64,000 bases of DNA from Fundidesulfovibrio terrae (GCF_022808915.1 NZ_JAKZFS010000006.1:1-64000), one strand, 5' to 3'; counted from the stretch's first letter, positions 24,972 through 34,331 are shown. Translations and numbers: made by a program. Notes: generated by a model from the letters alone, not told the origin.

Positions 24972-26234
24972 ATGCCCGTGTACGCCCTGGTGGACTGCAA
25001 CAACTTCTATTGCTCTTGCGAGCGCGTGTTCGCCCCGCACCTTGCAGGGCGCCCGGTGGTGGTGCTGACCAACAACGACGGCTGCATCATCGCCAGGTCC
25101 CCCGAGGCCAAGGCCCTGGGCTTCAAGATGGCCGAGCCGGAGTTCCAGGCTCGGGCCAGGCTCAAGCGCCACAACGTGGCCGTGTTCTCTTCCAACTACG
25201 CCCTCTACGGCGACCTGTCCGCGCGTGTCATGTCGACACTGTCCGAGTTCACGCCCCGGATGGAGGTCTATTCCATCGACGAGGCCTTCCTGGACATCGC
25301 CGGGATGCCGGAAGAAGCGGGGCGCTACGCCGCGCGCATCCGGGAAACCGTGCGCAAGCGCACGGGCATCCCGGTCTCCATCGGCATAGGCCCCACCAAG
25401 ACCCTGGCCAAGGCCGCCAACAAGCTGGCCAAGAAGCGCCCCGAGCTTGGTGGTGTGCTGGACATGTCCTCCCTTGAGGGCCGGGAAAAACTCCTGTCAG
25501 GGCTGGATGTGGAGGACGTCTGGGGCATCGGCCACCGCCACTCCAAGCGGCTCAAGGCCATGGGAGTCATGACCGCCCAGGATTTCACGCGTCTATCGCG
25601 GGAGTGGGTGCTCAAGAAGATGACCGTGGTGGGCCTGCATACCTGGCTGGAGCTACGCGGCATACCATGCATCTCCATGGAGATGGCTCCCAAGCCCAAG
25701 CAGACCATCGTGTCCTCGCGTTCTTTTGGAAAGCCCGTGACCACCTTGGAGGAGATGGGCGAGGCCATGACGCGCCACGCCAGCCGGGCCGCCGAGAAGT
25801 TGCGTGGCGAGAAGGGGCTGGCAGGCGCGGTGCTGGTGTTCATCCAGACCAACAACTTCATCGAAGGCGAGCCCCAGTATTGGGCCAGCCAAAGCCGCGG
25901 CCTGAACCCGCCCACGTCGCACACGCCGGAGATTGTTTGTCGCGGCCGCGAGATCCTGGAGCGCATCTTCCGGATGGGTTTCCGCTACAAGAAGGTGGGG
26001 GTAATGCTCTCGGGCATCGAATCGGAGGCCTCGGCCCAGTTCTCCCTACTGCCGAGCCCAGGAGAGCGGGGCAAGCAGCTCATGGACGCGCTGGACAGGG
26101 TGAACGCCAAATGGGGCCGGGAGACTCTGTTCGTGGCGGCCACCGGGACCAAACGGGTCTGGAGCATGCGACAGAATTTCCGGTCGCCGAGGTATACGAC
26201 GGTGTGGGGGGATCTGCCGTACGTAACGATTTGA
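24972..26234 (+). CDS. umuC: UmuC, Y-family DNA polymerase V catalytic subunit
   Basis: A 420-residue Y-family polymerase, full length. The metal ligands Asp8 (ALVDCNNFY) and Asp103-Glu104 (YSIDEAFLD) are visible. A helix-hairpin-helix thumb (VEDVWGIGHRHSKRLKAMG), little finger and C-terminal UmuC tail (RVNAKWGRETLFVAATG) follow. It works with UmuD' in error-prone bypass. A second, broken copy of its C-terminal part is found at 45885-46015, downstream of the nar operon. Confidence 0.95.
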   Translation: MPVYALVDCNNFYCSCERVFAPHLAGRPVVVLTNNDGCIIARSPEAKALGFKMAEPEFQARARLKRHNVAVFSSNYALYGDLSARVMSTLSEFTPRMEVYSIDEAFLDIAGMPEEAGRYAARIRETVRKRTGIPVSIGIGPTKTLAKAANKLAKKRPELGGVLDMSSLEGREKLLSGLDVEDVWGIGHRHSKRLKAMGVMTAQDFTRLSREWVLKKMTVVGLHTWLELRGIPCISMEMAPKPKQTIVSSRSFGKPVTTLEEMGEAMTRHASRAAEKLRGEKGLAGAVLVFIQTNNFIEGEPQYWASQSRGLNPPTSHTPEIVCRGREILERIFRMGFRYKKVGVMLSGIESEASAQFSLLPSPGERGKQLMDALDRVNAKWGRETLFVAATGTKRVWSMRQNFRSPRYTTVWGDLPYVTI

Positions 26235-26396
26235 AGCAAGCATCTATTGCCACCCCTGCGCGAGCTAGACGACAAGGGGCTGCGCGAGGTTCCCAGCCAC
26301 AGGCTGAAGGTGATTGATTTCGGCGTGGTAGCCCTCACCGGACAGTAAAACCCGTGAAGGCCAATGCCTTGCTTGGGCGGAGCCCTCGCCCAGGAA

Positions 26397-26439
26397 GAAG
26401 AACCCCTCCAGGCTTGGCCGGAAGGGGTTCTTCGCGTTT
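26397..26439 (+). terminator. Rho-independent terminator downstream of umuDC
   Basis: GAAGAACCCCT at 26397-26407 pairs perfectly with AGGGGTTCTTC at 26423-26433, followed by GCGTTT. It is a strong 11-bp stem with a weak T-run, placed 160 bases after umuC. Confidence 0.65.
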
Positions 26440-26478
26440 GCGGGGGGCGGGAGGTCCCCGCTCCTTAGCAGGGCCACC

Positions 26479-26793
26479 TCAGAGCGGCTCGAAGCTCTGG
26501 GAGACGTCCCCTGATAGGGCAGTTATGCGCGGATTGAGCTTGTGGATCGGTCTGCCTTCGGTAAAATCGAGCCGCGAAAGGTCAACCCAAATCACATTTG
26601 GGTTCTCAACCCATGAGAAATACTGGTAAGACTCGGGGCTGTAGGAGGTCCGGTTCAGGATTCTATCGAGGAACTGGCGGACGTAGGGGGAAATCTTCTT
26701 GAAGGATTCCGGGGCCAGATCGTGGAGGGCCTGCCACAAGGATTGAACGGAAGGTATAATTGGACAAGATGCTGCTGAATTTCGATTAGATAC
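26479..26793 (-). pseudogene. Possible gene fragment without a normal start
   Basis: The frame from 26793 to the stop at 26479 is protein-like (WQALHDLAPESFKKISPYVR, SPESYQYFSWVENPNVIWVD, SRLDFTEGRPIHKL). It has no ATG or GTG start with a ribosome site; only a TTG at 26739 is available. It is probably the 3' part of a lost gene, or a small gene with a TTG start. The family was not recognised. Confidence 0.35.
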
Positions 26794-27039
26794 CTACATC
26801 GATTCAATCAGGCGAAATCCTGGGACTTACTGGTGAACCGCCGTATGGAACAGGCTTGCCCCGCTCGGCATGCTTGGCCCGCTCGCGCGGGGTTGTGTCG
26901 GCATCGATGGCAATTTGATTCACCCACCGGTCGAAATGGTGCATGGCCTGTTGGATTTTTCCACTCATTAACCTTCATGCCAAAGTTAGCGAGCATTGCT
27001 ACACTGTGGCCTTAGCAGATCATACCTTGGAAGAAGCGT

Positions 27040-28038
27040 TCAAAAACATACTATGACAAACAAGGCGAAGATACCATATAGCGAGCTGATGGCGGCCAGC
27101 AGTCTTCCATCTACAGTGCCGCGACGGAAAAGCAACCAGAGAAAAGTGATCGCAAATGCAGTAATGATACCAGATGCCAGCAGTGGACCGTCAAAGTGCC
27201 ATGGTGTGAAAAATATGCCTAGTGCGCTCGGGACGGTGGCTTGAATCATCATCGCACCTGATATGTTTGCCAATGCTAAACGCTCTTTACCTTGGCGTAC
27301 CCAAATCACGGCATTCATTGTTTCCGGAAGCTCGGTTGCTACAGGGCTAAGAAACAACGCAACAAGATGCGGCGACCAATGAAAAATTGTTCCAATGGTT
27401 TCAAGCTGATTGACGAATATATGCGAAGCTACACTGATGGCAGCTAATGCCAACACGGCTTGAAGCACGGCCCACCCTAAATGAGGTTCTTCCGCCGAGG
27501 GAAGAATTTTCAAAGGCTCAAGCGTCTCCTCCTCGGGAGCCGTGTCGCCAGCTTTGATTTCATTCCAAACATAAACCGCATAGGCTGCCAGAAAAAGGAA
27601 GCCAAGCCAGGGTTTAATTGCAAAGACAACTAGGCCAAGCGCAACTTTTACAGCAAATACAACAAGAAATGCCGCTTGGTCATGACTCAACCGCACATGA
27701 TCCACTTGTACGTGACATGTTTTGCGGGCTAGGCAATTTTTATTGAGGAATAAGAAAAAGCCAACAACAGCATATGCTAGTGTTGCTAAGACGAGTGGGC
27801 CTCCCATTGCAGCACCCACACCAAGATCTTTTTGGGCAGGCGTGTTCCCAAAGGCTACGGCCATAAACGTTACGGCGCTTTCAGGAAGTGCAGTGCCGAA
27901 GGCGGCGAGGACCGAGCCAACAGCCGTTGCGCCCAGATTGAGACGACGGCCACACCATTCAATCCCGTTAACGAAGTATTCGCAGGCCCAATAGATAGCG
28001 CCTGCGGATAGCAAAAACAGAGCAAATGTTTGGAGCAT
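27040..28038 (-). CDS. CaCA-family sodium/calcium exchanger-like membrane protein
   Basis: A 332-residue membrane protein with about 10 hydrophobic segments and the two inverted alpha-repeats of cation/Ca2+ exchangers. The first is GSVLAAFGTALPESAVTFMAV and the second is LSPVATELPETMNAVIWV followed by NISGAMMIQATVPSALG. An acidic loop between the halves (KAGDTAPEEETLEP) fits the family. It would exchange Na+ or H+ for Ca2+ or a related cation. The gene is clearly more AT-rich than the core genes, so it was probably acquired separately. Confidence 0.85.
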   Translation of the reverse strand: MLQTFALFLLSAGAIYWACEYFVNGIEWCGRRLNLGATAVGSVLAAFGTALPESAVTFMAVAFGNTPAQKDLGVGAAMGGPLVLATLAYAVVGFFLFLNKNCLARKTCHVQVDHVRLSHDQAAFLVVFAVKVALGLVVFAIKPWLGFLFLAAYAVYVWNEIKAGDTAPEEETLEPLKILPSAEEPHLGWAVLQAVLALAAISVASHIFVNQLETIGTIFHWSPHLVALFLSPVATELPETMNAVIWVRQGKERLALANISGAMMIQATVPSALGIFFTPWHFDGPLLASGIITAFAITFLWLLFRRGTVDGRLLAAISSLYGIFALFVIVCF

Positions 28039-28203
28039 GAGAACAGCCTAGCCGGGCAAGCGAAGAACCAATGGACCTACAACACGGCTCGCCCGGCTGG
28101 GTGCGCGTTGAGGCCAGTGGTCTCGCCAGGCTATCTCTGCAAGGGTGCAGAGGCTGTCCACGCCATGAAGGATCAAGTTCCCTCAAGTTTGTTGACGTGG
28201 ACC

Positions 28204-28222
28204 CCTTAACTATCTGTTAAGG
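28204..28222. promoter_or_regulatory. Inverted repeat CCTTAAC-N5-GTTAAGG
   Basis: A perfect 7-bp inverted repeat with a 5-base loop in the 284-base gap between the exchanger gene and the next leftward gene. It could be an operator or a small hairpin. The rest of the gap has no coding signal. Confidence 0.35.
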
Positions 28223-28322
28223 TTGGCTACTCCCCAATGACGGGTGCGATTGCTATCAATTTTTGCCGTGAACGTCTACCTGTGGTCTCAGCTGTCCTGT
28301 ATTCGTTGTCGATCTGTTATAA

Positions 28323-29444
28323 TCATAATTTCCATCCGTTGAAATGAAGATATGCTGGAAAGTCATTCAAATCTGAGGAGTTTCGATTCCATGGCTTCAG
28401 GCTGGTATAAAATTTGTTGCAACGAAACTGGGCGTCGTCGTAGGCTTTGTCCATGCCAATAAACAGATCCATGCTGGGGAGGCTGAGAAAAAGCGTTTCC
28501 CACGGTTTCATCGCTCCCTTTACATAACCGGTCAGGGGCCAGTGTTCATAATAGAAGCTTGTAAAGGTTCCTTCGCCGGACGGCAGAGTTTTCAGGGAAT
28601 CGAGTTCGAGCAACTCCGCTTTTTGCGCAGCCTCCAGGATACGCGTGTGCTTGGTCGCCACGCGGACATCCATCACACGGTGGACATCCGCTCTGAGGGC
28701 CACCTGGATGTTATCGTCCCTTCCCACCGACGGGAGCCTACTGGGCAGATGCTCCCCAAAGAACGAAACTCGCTCTGCGGGCCACTCATCTGGATAGGAA
28801 CTAGGTGGAAGAAACTCAGTGGGGATGCTGATCGCATAACAGCCGCAGGTGTTGGCGGTGGTTACCAGAATGGGGCGGTTCCAGGCATCGAGGGTCAGGA
28901 TTACCAGCACTCCGACATTGTCCCCCGCACCCAAGTAAAAGGGAACCAAGCTGAAGGGGACCTTTGGGAAATGTATCCGGTACACGAGGTTGGTGTATGT
29001 GCCTTTGTCGGTGATGAACGGGCGGACGCCCGCGTAGATGGCCGGTAGTTCAGTGTTTATGGACACATGCTCCCGGCTCTTATCCTTCTTGGCTTCCACT
29101 CTCCCGATCCTGTTGTGCTGGGACTGCGCCCCCTGGAGGACGAAAGAAGGTGCCATCATTGCCAAGTCAGGTGTTTCGGAAGAGGCGTCGGCAGTCACCA
29201 CTAGCTCTTCTTGCACGACGGATATGGAACGACCGGCGCATCCCGAAAATAGCATGACCAGCAGGAGCAACAGGAGAACAAGCCCTGCAATCGCACTTCT
29301 GCCAGACTCCCCTCCGGCCCCGAACGGTTTTGTCGGAGAAAGTAGCGGTCCCGTTGAGTAAGGCCGTCTTGGGAAGCAAGGTGGGCTCCACCGATCGAAG
29401 CTGTAGCGTCCTCCCTGGTACGCGGCTCGCCTCTTTTCGCCCAT
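28323..29444 (-). CDS. Membrane-anchored or lipoprotein-like protein of unknown function
   Basis: A 373-residue protein starting at MGEKRRAAYQ, chosen for its GGAGGGACGG ribosome site. A strongly hydrophobic stretch (GLVLLLLLLVMLFSGC) at about residues 55-69 ends in a lipobox-like FSGC with Cys69. About 50 residues precede it, unusually long for a lipoprotein signal, so it may instead be a single-pass anchor. The rest is predicted to be outside the cytoplasm, with segments such as YRIHFPKVPFSLVPFYLGAG and LVILTLDAWNRPILVTTAN. No family was recognised. Confidence 0.6.
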   Translation of the reverse strand: MGEKRRAAYQGGRYSFDRWSPPCFPRRPYSTGPLLSPTKPFGAGGESGRSAIAGLVLLLLLLVMLFSGCAGRSISVVQEELVVTADASSETPDLAMMAPSFVLQGAQSQHNRIGRVEAKKDKSREHVSINTELPAIYAGVRPFITDKGTYTNLVYRIHFPKVPFSLVPFYLGAGDNVGVLVILTLDAWNRPILVTTANTCGCYAISIPTEFLPPSSYPDEWPAERVSFFGEHLPSRLPSVGRDDNIQVALRADVHRVMDVRVATKHTRILEAAQKAELLELDSLKTLPSGEGTFTSFYYEHWPLTGYVKGAMKPWETLFLSLPSMDLFIGMDKAYDDAQFRCNKFYTSLKPWNRNSSDLNDFPAYLHFNGWKL

Positions 29445-29667
29445 CCGTCCCTCCAAGTCGTCGTCGGAAAATGGCTCTGACTCCACCGATCAAAAGACCT
29501 GTGGAATTTGACCATATTCTAGCACCTAGGAAGCGTCAAAAGTCAACTCCGGACTCCACACGCAATCCGCAATTCGCGATATGAACCAACCTGTCGCCCC
29601 TTTGTGTAGGGCCAGTTGTTGCCGACCCTGGCTTGCCCGGACCTCGTCCGTACGGTAACAAAGGCAG

Positions 29668-30414
29668 ATGGGGCACTCCTACGCGCGCTTGCATGGAACT
29701 CGGGAAGAAGCGGAAGTTGCTACGAACCGGTGCCGTCCGGCCTTGGGACGGTTTCGGTTCTCCCTGTGCTTGTGCCTGGCCCTCCTTCCCTGGGCATCAC
29801 GGTTCTGGGCCGCCGAACCGCAAAACCCGTCTCCCGAGGCCCTGTTGGCATCCGCCCAGGAAAGATTTTCGAAGTTGACTTCCTATCGGGTGACGATGCG
29901 AACCGCATATGGAGATAATGTCGATACGATCCGCTATTTCTACAAGAAGCCCGGAAAGATCAGAATGGAATTCATGGAGCCCCATGCTGGGACCGTACTT
30001 GTCTACGACCCGGCCAAGAAAGCGGTCACCCTGCGCCCCTTCGCATCTGAGAGGGAGCTCAACTTGACCTTGGGGCCGGGAGCCAGCCTGGTGAAAGGCC
30101 CATTGGGACATCGGGTGGATGAATCAGACATCGGGGTTATGATCACGCGGGCACGACTCCTCATGGAGCATGGCCAAGCCCGGGTCCTGGGCGAGGAAAA
30201 CATAGGAGGGAGGCGGACCACGATCCTCGAGGTTGAGTCTGGTCAGGGTTTTTCCCTGGCGGGGACAACCCGCTGGCTCATCAGCCTGGACGAGAAGAAC
30301 TGGCTTCCTCTTCGGATCATGGCCTACGGCGAGTCCGGAAATTTGATCGAAGACCTCCGCATGGACGACCTGGAGCTGGATGTCCAGATGGACGACAGTC
30401 TGTTTCGGCCCTAG
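29668..30414 (+). CDS. LolA-like/outer-membrane lipoprotein-sorting type exported protein
   Basis: A 248-residue protein with a signal peptide-like N-terminus (hydrophobic FSLCLCLALLPWAS, then Ala). The mature part reads like the LolA/sorting-protein fold: a helix ALLASAQERFSKLTSYRVTM, then strands including YFYKKPGKIRMEF, GTVLVYDPAKKAVTL and WLISLDEKNWLPLRIMAYG. Such periplasmic proteins bind lipids or lipoproteins. The start is not certain because the region before the hydrophobic segment is long. It lies upstream of a DUF547 gene on the same strand. Confidence 0.7.
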   Translation: MGHSYARLHGTREEAEVATNRCRPALGRFRFSLCLCLALLPWASRFWAAEPQNPSPEALLASAQERFSKLTSYRVTMRTAYGDNVDTIRYFYKKPGKIRMEFMEPHAGTVLVYDPAKKAVTLRPFASERELNLTLGPGASLVKGPLGHRVDESDIGVMITRARLLMEHGQARVLGEENIGGRRTTILEVESGQGFSLAGTTRWLISLDEKNWLPLRIMAYGESGNLIEDLRMDDLELDVQMDDSLFRP

Positions 30415-30547
30415 TGGGCCTCGTGAAAAGGGGGGGGCTGTGCCTCAACCACGCGTCCCCAAAGCTTGCTTGGCAAGGCTTAGCTACAGGGCAAACGGGT
30501 TGGAGCCAGAGTCCGGGCAGTGAGGATTTGCGCCAAGGAGATACGGT

Positions 30548-31294
30548 ATGCGGACACTGAGCGTCGTGTTTTTCATGATCCTGATCCAAAGCATGGTGTT
30601 GTGCTTGTGTTGGGCTGGCCCCGTGGATAACCAAGGATATGCTGCATTGCTCAGGTCGTATGTAAAAGATGGCGTAGTCGATTATGCTGGCCTCAAAAGG
30701 AAGGAATCTGATTTGGACGCATATCTGGTTACTTTGGAACAAATATCTCCGGGCACCATGTCCAGGAATGACCAATTAGCATTTTACATTAACGCGTACA
30801 ACGCTTGGACCCTTAAGCTCGTCCTGATGAACTATCCGGTCAAGTCCATCCGGGACATTGGCGGGATATTCTCAGACCCTTGGAAAATCCAATTTGTAAA
30901 AATCGATGGAAAAACAACCACATTAAACTATATTGAGCACAATGTCCTGCGTCCTCGTTTCAAAGACCCAAGGGTGCATATGGCGATCAACTGTGCTTCC
31001 AAGAGCTGCCCGCCCTTAATGTCCATACCTTTCGAGGGTGACAAGCTAGAAAGTCAACTTGATCAAGTTACTGGGGCCTTTGTCAATGATATGAAGTCGA
31101 ATCGAATTGAAGGAAGAACGCTGTATGTCAGTTCAATATTTGATTGGTTTGGTGAAGACTTCGGAGGTAAGTCAGGTGTGATATCTTTCTTCATTCGTTA
31201 TTTAAAGCCAGAGTATAAGGCACGCCTCGAAGCAGGACGCGGTGATGTCCAGCTGGGTTACCTGAAATACGATTGGTCTCTTAACGGAAATTAG
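30548..31294 (+). CDS. DUF547-domain exported protein
   Basis: A 248-residue protein with a signal peptide (ending about AGP at 24-25) and a DUF547 domain. Characteristic segments are LLRSYVKDGVVDYAGLK, QLAFYINAYNAWTLKLVL, VHMAINCASKSCPPL and SSIFDWFGEDF. The domain contains a Cys-His-type conserved region of unproven enzymatic role. The ribosome site is AAGGAG. It is more AT-rich than the core genes. It follows the LolA-like gene by 133 bases. Confidence 0.85.
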   Translation: MRTLSVVFFMILIQSMVLCLCWAGPVDNQGYAALLRSYVKDGVVDYAGLKRKESDLDAYLVTLEQISPGTMSRNDQLAFYINAYNAWTLKLVLMNYPVKSIRDIGGIFSDPWKIQFVKIDGKTTTLNYIEHNVLRPRFKDPRVHMAINCASKSCPPLMSIPFEGDKLESQLDQVTGAFVNDMKSNRIEGRTLYVSSIFDWFGEDFGGKSGVISFFIRYLKPEYKARLEAGRGDVQLGYLKYDWSLNGN

Positions 31295-31476
31295 TATATG
31301 CAACAACGTTGATACAATATATGATGTTGTGTGGTCCTTAAGGCGAGCGCTTCTCAATCTGTCGAATCACGTGCTCATCACGTGACGGTATCGTTAAGCT
31401 AAGCTGTGCCAGCCTCTCGCATATGAAAGCCTGATGGCGTGGTCGCCACAGCGGAGTTCTTCAAAACCTAATGCGC

Positions 31477-31857
31477 CTAATGGGCGCTTTTCAGATAGGC
31501 GATGACATCAGCGCGGTCCAGGGGGCTGTCCATCTGGATGTTCATTTTCTGTCCCGGAACCAGCTTTTCCGGACCAGCAAGCCACTTGTTCAGAGTGGCC
31601 GTGTTCCAGGTGAGGCCCGAATGCTTCAGAGCGGGTGAATAATCGTAACCGGCGACGCTTCCGGCCTTGCGACCGTAGACGCCCCGGTGCATCGGGCCCA
31701 CGCGATTGGCATCGAGGGAGTGGCACCCGGTGCAGATGCTGTCGTACAGTTCCTTGCCATGCTTAGGGTCGCCCGATGACTGCTTGGCCTGGACCGAGAA
31801 AGCCGCCAGGCACGTCAGGATCACAAAGCAAGCCAGAAGCATTTTTGCAGGGGTCAT
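31477..31857 (-). CDS. Class I cytochrome c, periplasmic
   Basis: A 126-residue monoheme cytochrome. A signal peptide (residues about 1-24, ending SVQA) precedes the heme motif CTGCH at 42-46. The NRVGPMHRGVYGRKAG segment and Met105 in PGQKMNI are as in mitochondrial-type class I cytochromes c. The start at MTPAK has a GGAGA site. It is the last gene of the leftward redox cluster and may pass electrons between the pentaheme protein and a membrane or periplasmic partner (inference). Confidence 0.92.
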   Translation of the reverse strand: MTPAKMLLACFVILTCLAAFSVQAKQSSGDPKHGKELYDSICTGCHSLDANRVGPMHRGVYGRKAGSVAGYDYSPALKHSGLTWNTATLNKWLAGPEKLVPGQKMNIQMDSPLDRADVIAYLKSAH

Positions 31858-31924
31858 GGATCGTCTCCGAGGTGGCAGTGGGCGCCCGGAGGCGCCCACT
31901 GTGTGTTTGTTACCATGAAGCGGG

Positions 31925-32503
31925 TCAGGCGCCGAATTGCATGGCCTTTGGCAAGGGCAGGCCGAGTACCGATTCCAGCGTGGTCCAGTGCACGGTTTCG
32001 TCGGCGGAAAGCCTCCCAGAAACTTTTGCAAGTCCACGGTCGGCAAAACTGGGGATGACTCCCAAATAGGCGTTGATAGCGCCGAGTTCAAGGCGCAGGG
32101 CCAGCTTCAGCACGTCCTCCTGGCTTTTGAGGGAGGCAGCATTGAGTGCCTTGGCATACTCAGGCATGCTCTTGGCCTCCACTGGTTTTCCCCCCAACTT
32201 CTTGATGGCATCGATCAACAGGTCCCGGTGTACCTTGTGGTCATCCTGAAACTTGACGGCTGTCTTCAACACCTCAGGCGTGAGCAGCTTGCTTTCCGCG
32301 CCGAGCTGGTAGGCAGCGATGCCCTCGTGCTCGAGTCCCAGGGCGACATTGAGGATGCCCACGTCTCCGGAGGGACCGGCGGCCTGGGCAGTCCCGGCAA
32401 GTAAAACAGGTGGGGCTAAGGCTCCGGCAGCGATGCCCGCACAGGAAAGAACGGTACCACTTAACATCTGGCGACGAGTTAGGGAATTGGTGTCGGTTGC
32501 CAT
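31925..32503 (-). CDS. Tat-exported ferritin-like (DUF4439-type) protein
   Basis: A 192-residue protein with a twin-arginine signal (LTRRQMLSG, then AGIAAGALAPPVLLAG). The mature part is an all-helical ferritin-like bundle: LNVALGLEHEGIAAYQ, KFQDDHKVHRDLLIDAI, LALRLELGAINAYLGV. It has the Glu and His residues needed for a di-iron site (for example Glu in GLEHEG and His in DDHKVH). Its role may be oxygen or metal handling in the periplasm. AGGAGG precedes the start. Confidence 0.8.
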   Translation of the reverse strand: MATDTNSLTRRQMLSGTVLSCAGIAAGALAPPVLLAGTAQAAGPSGDVGILNVALGLEHEGIAAYQLGAESKLLTPEVLKTAVKFQDDHKVHRDLLIDAIKKLGGKPVEAKSMPEYAKALNAASLKSQEDVLKLALRLELGAINAYLGVIPSFADRGLAKVSGRLSADETVHWTTLESVLGLPLPKAMQFGA

Positions 32504-32643
32504 TGCGAGTCCTCCTGATGAATGTTTGATCCGCAACAATGGGCTAGATACCCAAGATGGCCCTCGGCTTCTCGAGATTTACTCCTGTTGCAACAACCAT
32601 GTCTGCATCGCATTGTAATTTCTCTACAGTTGGAAGATTCAAA

Positions 32644-32958
32644 CTAGCTACCTTTACCCTGATTCATCCAGGCGGCATGGCCGCCTTCCAGGTAGGGTAC
32701 GTCGTGCCCCTGGTCGGCAAGCGCTTCCTGCGTGGATTTGCTTATGGAGCCTCCCCTGGCGCAGTAGATCACGGCCCGCCCATCTTCGGGCAGGCCTCCC
32801 GCCCACTCTCCGGCCTTGGCCGGGTCCATCCGGACCGCGCCAGGCAGGAGTTCGGGGTCGGCCTCGAAATCAGCCTGCCTGCGTAGGTCGTATATCATAA
32901 GCGTCTCGCCGGACTCGATCCTGCACTTGAGTTCTTTGGCTGTGATCGTATTGGCCAT
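32644..32958 (-). CDS. Rhodanese-domain protein
   Basis: A 104-residue single-domain rhodanese (sulfurtransferase), cytoplasmic because no signal peptide is seen. The active-site Cys66 is in the loop YCARGGSISKS. MIYDLRRQADFEADPELLPGA and PYLEGGHAAWM are the usual flanking motifs. It follows the pentaheme cytochrome gene by 19 bases. Rhodanese-like ChrE proteins accompany ChrA in some chromate-resistance operons, which suits this cluster. Confidence 0.9.
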   Translation of the reverse strand: MANTITAKELKCRIESGETLMIYDLRRQADFEADPELLPGAVRMDPAKAGEWAGGLPEDGRAVIYCARGGSISKSTQEALADQGHDVPYLEGGHAAWMNQGKGS

Positions 32959-32977
32959 GGGGAGGCTCCTCGCGTTA

Positions 32978-34237
32978 CTACTTCTTGAACATCATCTGCA
33001 CGGTCTGGAAGATAGTCTGGTCGCCGGTGAAGGTGATGTCGTTGTAGCGGTTCAAATCATACACCAGCTTGGCCTTCACTGTGAACTCGCTCCCCTTGAC
33101 CCCAGGCTCCCAGGTAAGCACCCGGTCTTCACCGGCTTTTACCGGGGCTTCGTGCGGACCCTGGGCGTCGGCCTGGGAGGCGGAAATGGCGTCTGGGAGG
33201 CTCTTGTCCGCTTCCAGGAAAGACTTGTCGTCGGGCCGTTCCGCATACCAGGGGGCGAACATCCACTGCTTCTCGGCCAGGACCTTGCCCGCCTTGTCCA
33301 CGGCCTGGGCCTGGAGGTAGATGCCACGCCTATTGGACCCGGAGGGGGCGGAATGGCCGGTGCCGATGTTGATGATGTGGAATTCGAAAGCGGTCTTGCC
33401 CGCCGAGGGCTGGACGATGGTCACATTAAGAGCGCCCGCCACCCGCTTCTCGGAGTGGCCCCCGGTCCATAAGTGCCTGGACACGGGCCGCGCGGGCACG
33501 TCGTAGTCCTCGGCCACTTTCCGCGTCGTCCTGGGCATGTGGCAGTCCTGACATTGTTGGCTTCCAAGCTGGGCCTTGTGGAAGTCCTCACGCCATTCAT
33601 AGAAGGTGTTCGTCTGCATGCCAGGCACGCGCTTTCCTTTGGCATGGCAGTAGGCGCACATGACTGCGGTGTGGATGCGTGGCTCGACCACCGTGGCATG
33701 GGGAGCGGTCGCGCTGACATCATGAGGAGCTCTGATCTTGCCTTCCGGGGTCAGGTGGCAACTGGCGCAGGTCACACCCCCGGCCTCCTCGCCCACGGGT
33801 CTCGGCTCGGGCTTCCCGATCTCCAGAGTTTCCATGTCCGGCAGGTTGAAGGCCTTTGGGAAATGGCAGACGTTGCAGGACTTGCCGCCTGCCTCAACGT
33901 CCCGGGCGTGGACAGGGAAGGGGTCGGTTCTGGCCCCTGCATGCGCGGTCGGAGTGGCCGAGGTGGCGGCGGGCATGGTGAGGATCTTGTCGCCCTTGGT
34001 CTTGTAGACCATTTCCTTGTAGTTGATGTCGCCGCCAAAACCGGTCGCATATTCGCGGTAGATAGCCTGGTGGCAGGCCCCACACTCCTCGGAGGAGGTG
34101 GCCGTGCCTTGGAGGAAACTTTTGCTGGCCTCTTTGGCGGCCTGTTTCGGAGGTTCGTTTTGGGCCAGGAGGCTCCCCCCTGCTGCGAGCAAGGTCAAGC
34201 ATCCGGTAAGAATGAAAAGTTTGAGAGTCCTCCTCAT
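32978..34237 (-). CDS. Pentaheme c-type cytochrome, periplasmic
   Basis: A 419-residue protein with a signal peptide (about residues 1-25) and five CxxCH heme motifs: CGACH at 52, CNVCH at 121, CASCH at 157, CAYCH at 194 and CQDCH at 229. Residues about 245-419 have no heme and look like an Ig-like beta domain (GHSAPSGSNRRGIYLQAQ). This layout is found in multiheme cytochromes with a c554-like heme core. Likely roles are periplasmic electron transfer or metal/oxyanion reduction. The ribosome site is AGGAGGCGG. Confidence 0.9.
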   Translation of the reverse strand: MRRTLKLFILTGCLTLLAAGGSLLAQNEPPKQAAKEASKSFLQGTATSSEECGACHQAIYREYATGFGGDINYKEMVYKTKGDKILTMPAATSATPTAHAGARTDPFPVHARDVEAGGKSCNVCHFPKAFNLPDMETLEIGKPEPRPVGEEAGGVTCASCHLTPEGKIRAPHDVSATAPHATVVEPRIHTAVMCAYCHAKGKRVPGMQTNTFYEWREDFHKAQLGSQQCQDCHMPRTTRKVAEDYDVPARPVSRHLWTGGHSEKRVAGALNVTIVQPSAGKTAFEFHIINIGTGHSAPSGSNRRGIYLQAQAVDKAGKVLAEKQWMFAPWYAERPDDKSFLEADKSLPDAISASQADAQGPHEAPVKAGEDRVLTWEPGVKGSEFTVKAKLVYDLNRYNDITFTGDQTIFQTVQMMFKK

Positions 34238-34331
34238 GTTCCGCCTCCTGGAGGTTTAAGTTCGCACTATCTTCTGCCTTACGATCAACACCGCCTGGAA
34301 AACCCTTCGGGCCGATTGATTAGCACGACCC

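Larger units (their letters stand above)
26235..27039. other. 800-base stretch after umuC: terminator and gene debris
   Basis: After umuC a short open frame without start codon reads PPLRELDDKGLREVPSHRLK up to a stop at about 26348, resembling the tail of a lost gene. A terminator follows (26397-26439), then a startless leftward frame (26479-26793). From 26800 to 27039 nothing supportable is seen. Confidence 0.4.

Noticed and set aside
28140-28240. An insertion sequence end near the inverted repeat at 28204
   Set aside because: No transposase fragment or second terminal repeat was found on either side.
32978-34237. The pentaheme cytochrome as nitrite reductase NrfA
   Set aside because: NrfA has a CxxCK active-site heme; all five motifs here are CxxCH and the C-terminal half is heme-free beta structure.
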